Assembly: GCF_014640075.1 (NCBI RefSeq)
Contig: NZ_BMGG01000007.1
Span: forward strand, 186,001 to 250,000
Direction of reading: 5' to 3'
Length of the DNA stretch: 64,000 nucleotides
From: Chelatococcus reniformis
GTDB lineage: Bacteria; Pseudomonadota; Alphaproteobacteria; Rhizobiales; Beijerinckiaceae
The position numbers were made by a program, and so were the translations under genes. Positions within the stretch are counted from its first letter, which is position 1, and each line of letters starts with the position of its first letter. This document shows positions 1 through 9,559 of this stretch, in pieces. The notes beneath the pieces were generated by a model. The model made no database searches, was not told the DNA's origin, and saw only the letters and a list, made by a program, of their open reading frames with translations.

Positions 1-63
1 AAGTTCAGTTGATTGACATGAGGTTCAGGTCCCCGCATCCTGGCAAGCCAAGGGGAGGACTTG

Positions 64-1074
64 ATGTCTGGGGCGGCGATCGAAGGACGGTTGAGGAACA
101 AGGTCGGCCGCGACAGCGGCGGCGCCGACGCGCTCGCCTATTTCGGCGTGCTCGCCGACGGGCACGCCGGGCTGACCTTCGAGTTCGGCGTCGCCGGCCC
201 GGGCGGCGAACGCCACTACGTCCTGAAGATCGCCCCCATCGGCGTGACCCGTCGCGGCAACACCGACGTCTATCGCCAGGCGCCGCTGCTGCGCGCGTTG
301 CACCGCGCGGGCCTGCCCGTTCCGGATGTGCCCTTCGCCTCGGCCGAGGAGGACGAACTCGGCACGCCGTATATCGTCATGGAGCGGCTGCCCGGGCGCA
401 GCTTCGTGGTCTGGGAGCCGCACGCCAGCTTTTCCCGCGAGCCCGCCGAGGTCGACCGCGTCTGGCGCTCGGCGGTCGCGGCCCTGGCCGGCCTGCACGC
501 CTTCGACTGGCGCACCGCGCTCGCGGCCTGGGAGGCGCCCCGTCCCCTGGCGGACGAGGTCGGCTACTGGGCGCCCATCCTGGAGAAGGCACAGGAGGAG
601 ACGTGGCGGGCCAAAGGGCGGCGGCTAGGCGCTCTGCTGGCGCGCACGGTGCCGCCGCCGGGACCGATCGGTATCGTCCACGGCGACTACCAGCCCGGCA
701 ACGTGCTCTATCGCGACGGCCGTTTGACCGGAGTGATCGACTGGGAACTGGCCAGCATCGGCGCCCAGATGCTCGACCTCGGCTGGCTTGCCATGATGGC
801 CGATCGTGCCTGCTGGCACGCCGACTGGCAGCCGGTGTCGACCTTCGGGCGCGAGGACGTGGCGCAGGCGTATGCGGCGGCGGGCGGCTTCGAGGTGAGC
901 CACCTCGGCTGGTTCCAGGCGCTCGCCTGCTACCGCCTGGGGTCGATCGCCTGCCTCAACGTGCGGCTGCACCGGACCGGACGGCGCGTCGACGAACTCT
1001 GGGAGCGCTTCGTCTCCAGCATCGACGTGTTGTTCGAACGGGGCCTGGAACTCGCGGCGGCGGACGCCGGATAG
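64..1074 (+). CDS. APH-type phosphotransferase, LvaA/ACAD10-kinase-like
   Basis: Predicted small-molecule kinase of the aminoglycoside/choline phosphotransferase fold, 336 aa, cytoplasmic. The Brenner motif is seen as VHGDYQPGN with H206, D208 and N213, and the metal-binding DWE motif has D226; the N-terminal lobe carries a YVLKIAP strand with the ATP-contacting Lys. ATG 64 is preferred over TTG 61 because AGGGGAGG at 51-58 is well spaced only for the ATG. The gene heads a run with an acyl-CoA dehydrogenase and an acyl-CoA ligase. Kinases of this subgroup that travel with ACADs (LvaA; the kinase domain of ACAD10/11) phosphorylate 4-hydroxyacyl-CoA. Antibiotic modification is unlikely in this setting. 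The family is certain; the substrate is inferred from neighbours. Confidence 0.85.
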   Translation: MSGAAIEGRLRNKVGRDSGGADALAYFGVLADGHAGLTFEFGVAGPGGERHYVLKIAPIGVTRRGNTDVYRQAPLLRALHRAGLPVPDVPFASAEEDELGTPYIVMERLPGRSFVVWEPHASFSREPAEVDRVWRSAVAALAGLHAFDWRTALAAWEAPRPLADEVGYWAPILEKAQEETWRAKGRRLGALLARTVPPPGPIGIVHGDYQPGNVLYRDGRLTGVIDWELASIGAQMLDLGWLAMMADRACWHADWQPVSTFGREDVAQAYAAAGGFEVSHLGWFQALACYRLGSIACLNVRLHRTGRRVDELWERFVSSIDVLFERGLELAAADAG

Positions 1075-1174
1075 AGCATTTTCGAGCGAAGTGGACGCCG
1101 GTTCGCGTGAAAAAAATGCGACAAAACAGGCAAGTAGAGCATTCCGCGATTCGGAGAAACGCGGAAATGCTCGA
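1072..1174 (+). repeat. Stop-codon-anchored MITE-like repeat, copy A
   Basis: First of seven ~100-bp copies. Its left end is the TAG stop of the kinase gene (TA 1072-1073 plus the first G of the element). It carries the conserved core TTCGAGCGAAGTGGACGCCG and ends in GGAAATGCTC at about 1172, where GA replaces the TA seen at the end of other copies. Two hairpins can form, one from the GCGAA/TTCGC region and one from GAGCATTCC/GGAAATGCTC. The Shine-Dalgarno sequence of the next gene lies just downstream (1174-1184). Confidence 0.85.
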
Positions 1175-1191
1175 GAGGAGGGGCAGCGGCG

Positions 1192-2427
1192 ATGATCGAC
1201 TTCTCGGTACCACCTGAACTGGCATCCGTCGGCGAGCGCATCGCCGCCTTCATTCGGGACGAGGTGATCCCGTTCGAGGCCGATCCGCGGCAGGGCCCGC
1301 ACGGCCCGAGCGAGGAGTTGCGGCGGGAGCTGGTTGGCCGGTCGCGCCGGGCCGGACTTCTTTCGCCGCACGGACCTGCGGAGTGGGGCGGGCTGGGCCT
1401 CGATCACGTCGGCATCGCCATCGCCTTCGAGCAGGCCGGCTATTCGCCGCTCGGCCCCCTCGCGCTCAACATCCAGGCGCCCGACGAGGGCAACGTCAAT
1501 CTCCTCAACGTGGTGGCCACGCCCGCCCAGAAGAAGAGGTGGCTCGGCCCCCTGGTGGCCGGCGAGATCCGCACCGTCTTCATGATGACCGAGCCGAACA
1601 ACGGCGCCGGCTCCGACCCGTCGCTGCTGTCGACGGTGGCGCGGCGGCACGGCGATCATTTCGTCATCGACGGCCTGAAGTGGCTGATCACCGGCTACCC
1701 CGACTCGGCGCTCACCATCATCCTGGCGCGGGCGCTGGACGAGGACGGTGCCGACCTCGGCGCCACCATGTTCCTGGTGCCGACGGGCACGCCGGGCATC
1801 CGCATGGTGCGCATGCTCGATTCGATCGACAGCAATTCGCCGGGGGGCCACGCGGTGATGGCGCTGGAGGGGCTTCGGGTTGGCCGCGAGGATGTGCTGG
1901 GCGAGGTCGGCCACGGCTTTCGCCATGCCCAGGTGCGCCTCGGCCCCGCCCGGCTGACCCATTGCATGCGCTGGCTCGGGCAGGCGCGGCGCTGCCACGA
2001 CATCGCGGCGGCCTACGCCGGCCGGCGGCGCTCCTTCGGCCGGCCGATCGGCGAGCACCAGGGCGTCGGCTTCCAGCTCGCCGACAACGACATCGACCTG
2101 CACCTCGCCCGCCTGGCGATCCTGCATTGCGCCTGGATGCTGGATCAGGGCGAGCGGGCGCGGACCGAGACCAGCCGCTGCAAGGTCTTCTGCTCGGAAG
2201 CGCTCGGGCGCGTCGTCGACCGCTCGATGCAGGTGCTCGGCGGACTGGGCATCACGGCCGACACCGTCGTCGAGCGGACCTATCGCGACATCCGCTGCTT
2301 CCGCATCTACGACGGCCCGTCCGAGGTCCATCGTCACGTTCTGGCGCGGGACGCGATGCGGAACGCCGAGACGATCCAAGGCGGGGTGTTCGGCGTCGAC
2401 CCGCTGACGGCGTCCGGCGCGCTCTAG
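1192..2427 (+). CDS. Acyl-CoA dehydrogenase, LvaC/ACAD11-like
   Basis: FAD-dependent acyl-CoA dehydrogenase, 411 aa, with the usual alpha-helical N domain, a central beta domain (FMMTEPNNGAGSDPS around residues 124-138) and a C-terminal helical domain. The canonical catalytic-Glu motif YEGTxxIQ is here IYDGPSEVH, an Asp/Glu variant that I associate with the ACAD10/11 and LvaC branch rather than the straight-chain enzymes. The start is supported by GAGAGGAGGGG at 1173-1183. It follows the kinase across repeat copy A and precedes a CoA ligase on the same strand. In the Lva/ACAD11 scheme this enzyme processes the phosphorylated 4-hydroxyacyl-CoA to an enoyl-CoA; that role is inferred from synteny. 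Confidence 0.88.
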   Translation: MIDFSVPPELASVGERIAAFIRDEVIPFEADPRQGPHGPSEELRRELVGRSRRAGLLSPHGPAEWGGLGLDHVGIAIAFEQAGYSPLGPLALNIQAPDEGNVNLLNVVATPAQKKRWLGPLVAGEIRTVFMMTEPNNGAGSDPSLLSTVARRHGDHFVIDGLKWLITGYPDSALTIILARALDEDGADLGATMFLVPTGTPGIRMVRMLDSIDSNSPGGHAVMALEGLRVGREDVLGEVGHGFRHAQVRLGPARLTHCMRWLGQARRCHDIAAAYAGRRRSFGRPIGEHQGVGFQLADNDIDLHLARLAILHCAWMLDQGERARTETSRCKVFCSEALGRVVDRSMQVLGGLGITADTVVERTYRDIRCFRIYDGPSEVHRHVLARDAMRNAETIQGGVFGVDPLTASGAL

Positions 2428-2537
2428 ACGGGGCAACGCGCCGGACCCCACTGAGTCGAGCCGAGATCCGGCGGTGTCGTGCGCCTTGGTCAAACAAGCC
2501 GAAGGCAGGCTCGTCATCCGCAAGTGGAGGCGTCGTC

Positions 2538-4169
2538 ATGAGGCTCATTGAATCCGCTTCTTCTTACGACGACATCTACGGACGGTTTCGCTGGTTCGTC
2601 CCGGAATACTACAATATCGCCACCGACGTCTGCGACAGGCACGCCGCGGGCGCGGACGGCACCGCCTTGATCGCCGACGGCCCCGGCGGTGTGCAGCGCT
2701 TCAGCTTCGGCCAGATCCAGCGGCTGGCCAACCGGATGGCCCATGTCTTCCTGGCGGCCGGCGCGCAGCGGGGCGATCGGGTGATGATCCTGCTCGGGCA
2801 GGACCCCTTGGCCGCCGTCGCCCACGTGGCGTGCTGGAAGGCGGGCCTGGTGTCGCTGCCGACCTCGGTGCTGTTCGGCGTCGACGCCGTGGCCTACCGG
2901 CTCACCGACAGCGGGGCGATCATCGCCCTCACCGACCTCGAGAATTTGCCCAAGCTCGCGGACGCCCGCACGCAGGCAGGCTTGCCCCGCACGATCTTCC
3001 TGGTCGACGGCGCCGTCCCGGGGGCAACGTCGATCGAAGCGGCCATGGCGCGCGCGTCCGAGCACTTCGTCACGGTGACGACACGGGCCGACGAACCCGC
3101 GTTTCTCAACTACACCTCCGGCACCACCGGCTGGCCGAAGGGCGCCCTGCACGCCCACCGGACCATGCTCGGGCATATGCCGGGGGCCGAGTTCGGCTTC
3201 GATTTCTTCCCGCAGCCGGGGGACTGCATGTGGTCGCCGGCCGACTGGTCGTGGCTCGCGGGCCTGATGGATGTGCTGATGCCGGCTTGGTTCCATGGCG
3301 TGCCGGTGGTCGCCTCGCGGCAGAAGAAGTTCGATCCGGAAGAGGCCTTCGCGCTGATGGGCCGCCACGGCGTGCGCACCGCGCTGCTGACGCCGACGGC
3401 CCTGAAGCTCATGCGGCAGGTGCCGAACGGGGTGGCCAGGAGCGGCACGAAGCTCCGCTGCGTGCTGAGCGGCGGCGAATCGGTGGGCGCGGAGCTGCTG
3501 GACTGGGCCTCGCGCGAGCTGCGCACACAGGTGAACGAGGCCTACGGCCAGACCGAATGCAACCTGGTGCTCGGCAACTGTGCCAGCGTCATGCCTGTCA
3601 AGCCAGGTTCCCTCGGGCGCGCCGTGCCGGGCCACGTGGCGGCCATCGTCGACGACGACGGCACGCCGCTGCCGGCGGGCGCGGTCGGCAACATCGCGCT
3701 GCGCCGGCCCGATCCCGTGATGCTGCTGGAATACTGGCGCAAGCCGGACGCGACGCGGGACAAATTCGCTGGCGACTGGCTCATCACCGGCGACCTCGGC
3801 CACATGGACGAGGACGGCTATGTCTGGTTCCAGGGCCGCGCCGACGACGTCATCACCAGCTCAGGCTACCGCATCGGACCGGCGGAGATCGAAGACGCGA
3901 TGACGCGCCATCCGGCCGTGGTCATCGCCGCCGCCATCGGCGTGCCCGATCCCGTGCGCACCGAGACCATCAAGGCGTTTGTCGTATTGAAGGCCGACAC
4001 CCGGGCATCGCCGGGACTCGCGGACGAGATCCGCGCCTTCGTCGGCGAGCGGCTGGCGCGGCACGAATGTCCACGGGACATTGAGTTCGTCGACGAACTG
4101 CCCATGACCACCAACGGCAAGGTGATCCGCCGGGCCCTGCGCGAACGGGAAGCCGCACGGCGGACATGA
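2538..4169 (+). CDS. Acyl-CoA synthetase (AMP-forming), acetyl/medium-chain type
   Basis: ANL-superfamily ligase, 543 aa: acid + ATP + CoA gives acyl-CoA + AMP + PPi. The P-loop YTSGTTGWPKG lies at residues 192-202, the YGQTE motif follows later, and the C-terminal domain has the catalytic Lys528 in TTNGKVIRR. The organisation, with MWSPADWSW after the P-loop, resembles ACSM/LvaE-type medium-chain ligases. ATG 2538 is preceded by AGTGGAGG. An open frame extends far upstream through the ACAD gene but that part is a shadow. It is the third gene of the kinase-ACAD-ligase unit and would activate the acid before phosphorylation and dehydrogenation. Confidence 0.9.
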   Translation: MRLIESASSYDDIYGRFRWFVPEYYNIATDVCDRHAAGADGTALIADGPGGVQRFSFGQIQRLANRMAHVFLAAGAQRGDRVMILLGQDPLAAVAHVACWKAGLVSLPTSVLFGVDAVAYRLTDSGAIIALTDLENLPKLADARTQAGLPRTIFLVDGAVPGATSIEAAMARASEHFVTVTTRADEPAFLNYTSGTTGWPKGALHAHRTMLGHMPGAEFGFDFFPQPGDCMWSPADWSWLAGLMDVLMPAWFHGVPVVASRQKKFDPEEAFALMGRHGVRTALLTPTALKLMRQVPNGVARSGTKLRCVLSGGESVGAELLDWASRELRTQVNEAYGQTECNLVLGNCASVMPVKPGSLGRAVPGHVAAIVDDDGTPLPAGAVGNIALRRPDPVMLLEYWRKPDATRDKFAGDWLITGDLGHMDEDGYVWFQGRADDVITSSGYRIGPAEIEDAMTRHPAVVIAAAIGVPDPVRTETIKAFVVLKADTRASPGLADEIRAFVGERLARHECPRDIEFVDELPMTTNGKVIRRALREREAARRT

Positions 4170-4176
4170 CCCCGCT

Positions 4177-4200
4177 TGCCTGCGCGGCGAACCGCAGGCA
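4177..4200 (+). terminator. GC hairpin after ligase gene
   Basis: Perfect 8-bp stem TGCCTGCG/CGCAGGCA with an 8-nt loop, eight bases after the ligase stop codon and before the TetR gene. No T-tract follows, so it may be a terminator, an RNA-stabilising 3' hairpin or a binding site. Confidence 0.4.
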
Positions 4201-4283
4201 GACACCGCCAGCGCGTATGAGCACACGGTGACATTTTGCAACGGAAATCGGCGGCGAAAGCCGCACCCCCGACGGCCAAGCCC

Positions 4284-4892
4284 ATGCATCCCGCCTTCGA
4301 CCGCTCGGAGGAGTATCAGCGTCGGCGCCTGGCCATGGTGCAGACCGCCGTCTACCTCTTCAACCGGGCCGGATTTCACGCGACGTCGATCGCCGAGATC
4401 GTCAGGGAGCTCGGCGTCTCCAAGGCCGCTCTCTATTATTATTTCGCTGACAAGACGGACCTCTTGTTCAACTGCTACCTGCACGCGGTCGACAATGGGC
4501 GGCACCTTGCCGAGTCGGCCGCGGCCCATGGCGGAACCGGCCTTGAGAAGCTCGAGACCTACATCCGCAACCAGTTCGATGCTCTCGTCCGCAAGGAGGG
4601 CGCGGCGTGGATCCTGAGCGACTTGTCCGTCCTGAGCGTGGAGCAGCGCGAGGAGGTGAAGAAGCGCTCGCGCATCGTCGACGGACTGGTGCGGGCGTTC
4701 ATCCAGGAGGGCATCGACGATGGCAGCATCTCCGCCATCGATCCCAAGATAACCGAGTTTTTTCTCATGGGATCACTCAACTGGCTGCCCCGCTGGTACA
4801 AGCCCGAGCTCGGTTATACGGCGGCGGAGCTGACCGACATCTTCCTGCGCTTTGCCTTCGATGGCCTGCGGCCGCGGCCGGGTGGCGGCTGA
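4284..4892 (+). CDS. TetR/AcrR family transcriptional regulator
   Basis: 202-aa TetR-type repressor. The N-terminal helix-turn-helix contains the typical IAEIVRELGVSKAALYYYF segment, followed by a ligand-binding C-terminal domain. I chose ATG 4284; the frame extends upstream to TTG 4236 with a basic, low-complexity tail (QRKSAAKAAPPTAK), which some annotations would include. It follows the kinase/ACAD/ligase genes by about 110 bp and is the natural candidate to control them through an acyl-CoA or acid ligand, although it could equally control the ABC transporter operon downstream. Confidence 0.85.
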   Translation: MHPAFDRSEEYQRRRLAMVQTAVYLFNRAGFHATSIAEIVRELGVSKAALYYYFADKTDLLFNCYLHAVDNGRHLAESAAAHGGTGLEKLETYIRNQFDALVRKEGAAWILSDLSVLSVEQREEVKKRSRIVDGLVRAFIQEGIDDGSISAIDPKITEFFLMGSLNWLPRWYKPELGYTAAELTDIFLRFAFDGLRPRPGGG

Positions 4893-5027
4893 TCGAGGCA
4901 TCGTCGAGCGGCCCCGGTATCGTCGTGGTGCTCGACGCGCCCCTTCGTTCATCGTGCGCGCCCCAAGCGCCTGCGCCGGGGACGGCCGGCTCGGCGCGGC
5001 CATGACGGGCTTCGTGCCGCGTCAATA

Positions 5028-5067
5028 AAATTTGCTTTGCCTGCGGGCAAAATATGGAAGCAAATTT
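5028..5067. promoter_or_regulatory. Nested inverted repeats upstream of ABC transporter
   Basis: Lies in the 315-bp gene-free stretch 4893-5207. The outer arms AAATTTGCTT (5028-5037) and AAGCAAATTT (5058-5067) are perfectly complementary, and an inner pair TTTGCC (5036-5041)/GGCAAA (5046-5051) nests inside. This A/T-rich island stands out against GC-rich surroundings and sits about 140 bp before the substrate-binding-protein start. It could be an operator for the adjacent TetR protein or a leader hairpin. Nothing else gene-like is seen in the stretch. Confidence 0.45.
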
Positions 5068-5207
5068 CCCGTCAACTGTCATACTTTGCCAATGATCCGA
5101 GTAACGATCCGGCGCGAGCGGCCCGGTCGGCAAGTTGTTCACGTCTCATTGCATCTCATACATCGCCGCGACCACACAGCGCTTCGCCGACGACGCAGGA
5201 GTATTCG

Positions 5208-6236
5208 ATGTCGCGATCCGTCCCGTCCAACGGGGTCTCCCGTCGCACGCTTCTCCGGGCGGCCGGCGCCGCGGGGTTGGCCGCTTCGACCGGCGTGCTG
5301 GCCGGCAACATCTATGCTCCCGCCGTTGCCGGGCCGGCGCCGAAGATCCGCCTCGCCTGGACCGAGGTGGCGGCGTGCCATTCGCCTCTCGGCTTCGGCA
5401 TCGCCAAGGGCATCTACGCCAAGCACAACCTCGACGTCGAGCTGTTCTATCAGGGCGCCAGCGGCCAGACGCTGATCCAGGCGTTGGCCACGGGCAAGGC
5501 CGATGCGGGCGCGGGCCTCATCGGCGACTGGCTGAAGCCGCTCGAGCAGGGCTTCGACGTCAAGCTGTTCGTCGGCTCGCACGGCGGCTGCCAGCGGTTG
5601 CTCGCCTCCCAGGCGTCCGGCATCAAGGACGTCGCCGGCCTCAAGGGCAAGACGATCGCAAGCTATGACGTGGTGTCGCCGCCGAAGGTGGCCTTCCAGG
5701 TCACGCTGGCCAAGGCCGGCATCGACCCGGAAACCGACGTGACGTGGAAGGTGGTGCCGTTCGACCTGGTGGGCGAGGCGGTCAACCGCGGCGACGCGGA
5801 CGTCGCGGCCCACCTCGATCCCTGGGCATTCTCCATCGAGAAGAAGTTCGGGTTCCTCAAGCTCGCGGACACGCAGACCGGCGTCTACGAGGGGCACACC
5901 TGTTGCGTGCTCGGCGCCAACGGCCCGTTTCTGACGGCCAACAAGGATGCGGTGCGCCGCCTCGCCGAGGCAAACATCGAGCTGCACGAATACACGGCAA
6001 ACCATCCCGACGAGGTGGCGCGGTGGTACTTCGAGACGCTCAAGCCAGCGGACCTCACCCAGGCGGAGCTGACCGAGATCCTCGGCACGTTGGTCTATCA
6101 CAACCATCCGATCGGACAGCCGCTCGTCGACCAGATCCAGAAGAGTGCCGAGGACCTGAAGCTCGTGAAGGTGCTCGAGGCCACGACGGATCCCAAGGCG
6201 TTTGCGGAGCGGGTCACGGTCAACCTGCTCGCCTGA
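5208..6236 (+). CDS. ABC transporter substrate-binding protein, NMT1/SsuA-TauA type
   Basis: Periplasmic binding protein of 342 aa. The N-terminus has a clear twin-arginine export signal, S-R-R-T-L-L with R12 and R13 followed by an Ala-rich hydrophobic stretch, so it is probably exported folded. The mature part (KIRLAWTEVAA..., GIAKGIYAKHNLDVELF) matches the nitrate/sulfonate/taurine/thiamine-precursor binding family. A permease and an ATPase follow on the same strand, giving a complete importer. The ligand cannot be read from sequence; aliphatic sulfonates, taurine or a pyrimidine precursor are the usual options. ATG 5208 is chosen because it places the Tat motif at the N-terminus. Confidence 0.87.
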   Translation: MSRSVPSNGVSRRTLLRAAGAAGLAASTGVLAGNIYAPAVAGPAPKIRLAWTEVAACHSPLGFGIAKGIYAKHNLDVELFYQGASGQTLIQALATGKADAGAGLIGDWLKPLEQGFDVKLFVGSHGGCQRLLASQASGIKDVAGLKGKTIASYDVVSPPKVAFQVTLAKAGIDPETDVTWKVVPFDLVGEAVNRGDADVAAHLDPWAFSIEKKFGFLKLADTQTGVYEGHTCCVLGANGPFLTANKDAVRRLAEANIELHEYTANHPDEVARWYFETLKPADLTQAELTEILGTLVYHNHPIGQPLVDQIQKSAEDLKLVKVLEATTDPKAFAERVTVNLLA

Positions 6237-6245
6237 GACCGCAGA

Positions 6246-7243
6246 ATGACCGATGCGGCCCAGACATTCGACGACCTGGCCATTGCCGATCCGACCTCGA
6301 CGTTCGGCGGCATTTGGCGCAGCGGCGTCCTCGCCGCCCTGTCCTGGGCCGCTGCCGCGCTGATCACCGTGGGCCTGCCGGACGTCGTGCCGTGGGGCAG
6401 CGCCAAGCTGTTCGCCGGGCTCACCGCGGGCGCGGCGGCCGTCTTCCTCGTCCTGTCCTTCGTCGTGCAGCGCCTGGGGCGTGCGGGCGAGGTCCTTCGC
6501 CACTACGGCCCGTGGTTCGTCGCCGTCGGCGTCTGGCTCGCCCTGTGGGAGCTCGCCACGGCCAAGTTCGGCTGGCTGCCCAAGCCGTTCTTCTCGCCGC
6601 CGCACGGCATTCTCAACGTCTACGTGACCGACGGGCCGCGGCTGCTGCTGTGCATCGTCTACACGCTCCGTTTGTGGTCGCTCGGTTTCCTGTCGGGCAT
6701 CGTCGTCGGCTACGGGGCGGGCGTGGCGCTCGGCTGGTCGAAGCCCTTCGCCTATTGGGGCATGCCGTTGCTGAAGCTGATCGGGCCGGTACCGGCCACC
6801 GCCTGGATCCCCGTCACTTTCTATTTCTTCCCGACCACGTTCGGCGCCAGCATCTTCATCGTGGCGCTCGCTTCGGGCATCCCGGTCGCCATCCTCACCG
6901 CCTCCGGTGTCGGCTCGGTCAGCCGCGCCTACTACGACGTCGGCCGCATTCTGGGGGCGAGGAGCTGGTACCTGATCCGCCGTGTCGCGATCCCGGCGGC
7001 GATGCCGCACGTATTCGTCGGTCTGTTCATGGCTCTGTACTATTCGTTTGCAGTTCTGGTGGTGGCCGAGATGCTCGGTGCCAAGTATGGGCTCGGCTGG
7101 TACATCCAGTTCCAGACGGCTTACTCCGGATACGCCAATGTCTATGCAGCCATCATCATCATGGCGGTGCTGTGCGCCGGGATCGTCCGGCTGTTGTTCG
7201 TGGTGCGAGACCGCCTGCTGCGCTGGCAAGAGGGGTTCATCTG

Positions 7244-7244
<1 letters not shown>
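6246..7244 (+). CDS. ABC transporter permease, SsuC/TauC type
   Basis: Inner-membrane permease of 332 aa with about seven hydrophobic segments: one or two extra at the N-terminus, then the BPD_transp_1 core. The EAA-type loop that docks on the ATPase is visible as DVGRILGARSWYLIRRVAIP, followed by a Pro-Ala-Met-Pro turn. It starts 9 bp after the binding-protein stop and its TGA overlaps the ATG of the ATPase gene by one base, so the three genes are co-transcribed and the last two translationally coupled. The N-terminal extension of roughly 80 residues is longer than in SsuC. Confidence 0.88.
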
Positions 7245-8047
<803 letters not shown>

Positions 8048-8058
8048 GGTGACGGCGA

Positions 8059-8328
8059 ATGCGAGCGGTCCATCTCCTGTCCTTCGGCTTGCTGATCCTG
8101 GCCTTCGCGGTACTCTGGTGGTGGGTCACCTATCGCGACGTCATCCACTACGCCTATCTTCCGGCCCGCGACGCGGCCGTCTGCCTCGTGGGCCAGACCG
8201 GGGCCTGTTCGCTCGCCCGTGCCCTGTGCCGCGGCTCGCATCCGCTCGTGGCCGCGAACTACTGGTGGGGAACCTTCTGGATCGGCTTGGCCATGGCGTC
8301 GCTCAGCCTGACGCTCGTTCGCGCATGA
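8059..8328 (+). CDS. Small membrane protein, unknown function
   Basis: 89 aa, not recognised. Two hydrophobic stretches are visible (about residues 4-24 and 66-87), separated by a polar segment with three Cys residues (VCLVGQTGACSLARALCRG). It starts 11 bp after the ATPase gene on the same strand, so it is probably the last gene of the transporter operon; an accessory or merely co-transcribed membrane protein is possible. Coding potential is supported by third-position GC bias and position but not by a known family. A further frame at 8335-8535 is not convincing. Confidence 0.6.
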   Translation: MRAVHLLSFGLLILAFAVLWWWVTYRDVIHYAYLPARDAAVCLVGQTGACSLARALCRGSHPLVAANYWWGTFWIGLAMASLSLTLVRA

Positions 8329-8604
8329 CGAGAAATGCGGATGCCGGCCAATGGGGCTTGCGCCATGGCCGCGGCCGAGCTCGAGAGGGCACGGGATGGG
8401 CGGTTCCTTCTGTACCGGTCCCGCGGACAAGCTCCGTCGGCGTCAGCAGCTTCGGTTCGTGCTATAGGCGATGTGCGGCCCCTGCCGCTCGGCAGGCTCC
8501 TCGCCCGGCTCCGCGCCGCGTTGGATAGCGCCTAGTCGGGCGGTTTCGCCCATACCAATTCCTGAAACCCCGCTCCGCTCCGCACCGGTCACCGAGTTCA
8601 AGCC

Positions 8605-9438
8605 ATGACGCACCCTGTGGTTTCGCCCATCGAGGCCGCCCTGACTTCACGTTATGGGGACGCCGCCGCCGGCCTGGCGCCGCTCTGGAACGATACGATC
8701 GCGGCTCTCCTGTCCCATCGCTCGGTCCGCGCCTTCCTGCCCGGCCCGCTTCCGCAGGGGACGGTCGAGGCCGCGGTCGCGGCGGCGCAGTCGGCGCCCT
8801 CGTCCTCCAACCTGCAAACGTGGAGCGTGGTCGCCATCGAAGATCCTGCCACCAAGGCCAAGCTCGCCGAGTACGCCAACGGCCAGACACACGTGGCCGA
8901 GGCGCCGCTGGTGCTTGCGTTCCTCGCCGACCTGGCGCGGCTCGAGGAGATCGGCCGCCGCCGCGACCACCCGACGGATGCGCTGGCTTTTCTGGAGACC
9001 CTGTTGATCGGTTTCATCGATGCGGCCCTGGCCGCGCAGAATGCGGTGGTTGCGCTCGAATCGCTCGGCCTCGGCACGGTCTATCTCGGTGCCATCCGCA
9101 ATCGGCCGGTCGAGGTGGCCGAGCTGCTGCACCTGCCGCCCAACGTCGTTGCCGTCGTCGGCCTCGTCGTCGGCCACCCTGATCCGGCGCGCCCCGCCGC
9201 GGTCAAGCCACGGTTGCCGCAGCGCGTCGTGCTGCACCGCGAGCGCTACGACGCGAGCCAGCCGCCGGACGCGATCGACGGCTATGACAGGACCCTCGCG
9301 GAGTTTCAGCGCGGGCAGAACCTGCCGCCGGCCGGCTGGATCGACGCGGCCCTGCAACGGGTGCGCGGCCCGCAGTCGCTCAGCGGCCGCGACCGGCTCA
9401 AGGAGGCGCTGATCGCGCTGGGGTTCGGCTTGCGCTGA
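8605..9438 (+). CDS. Nitroreductase family protein (NfsA-like)
   Basis: 277-aa FMN-dependent oxidoreductase. The N-terminal SHRSVRAF motif with the FMN phosphate-binding Arg and Ser, the SAPSSSNLQTW segment and the central GLGTVYLGAIRN segment are those of NfsA/Frp-type NADPH nitroreductases. It would reduce nitroaromatics, quinones or flavins in the cytoplasm. It is monocistronic in appearance: 276 bp separate it from the small membrane protein, and the next gene converges from the other strand across repeat copy B. Confidence 0.85.
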   Translation: MTHPVVSPIEAALTSRYGDAAAGLAPLWNDTIAALLSHRSVRAFLPGPLPQGTVEAAVAAAQSAPSSSNLQTWSVVAIEDPATKAKLAEYANGQTHVAEAPLVLAFLADLARLEEIGRRRDHPTDALAFLETLLIGFIDAALAAQNAVVALESLGLGTVYLGAIRNRPVEVAELLHLPPNVVAVVGLVVGHPDPARPAAVKPRLPQRVVLHRERYDASQPPDAIDGYDRTLAEFQRGQNLPPAGWIDAALQRVRGPQSLSGRDRLKEALIALGFGLR

Positions 9439-9457
9439 CGACGGCGCGGCCAGCTGC

Positions 9458-9559
9458 TAGTGCATTTCCGCGTTTCTTCGAATCGCCGAAATGCCCTCTG
9501 TTTGATTTGTCGCGTTTTCTTCACGCGAACCGGCGTCCACTTCGCTCGAAAACGCTCTA
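9458..9559 (-). repeat. Stop-codon-anchored MITE-like repeat, copy B
   Basis: 98-bp element between TA dinucleotides at 9458-9459 and 9558-9559; both ends read CTAG. Read on the minus strand, its TA plus first G form the TAG stop of the amidohydrolase gene. It contains the same core as copy A (TTCGAGCGAAGTGGACGCCG on the minus strand) and lies in the convergent gap after the nitroreductase. Confidence 0.88.

Noticed and set aside
8335-8535. Short plus-strand ORF after the small membrane protein
   Set aside because: No ribosome site, no family appearance, composition like random high-GC frame.
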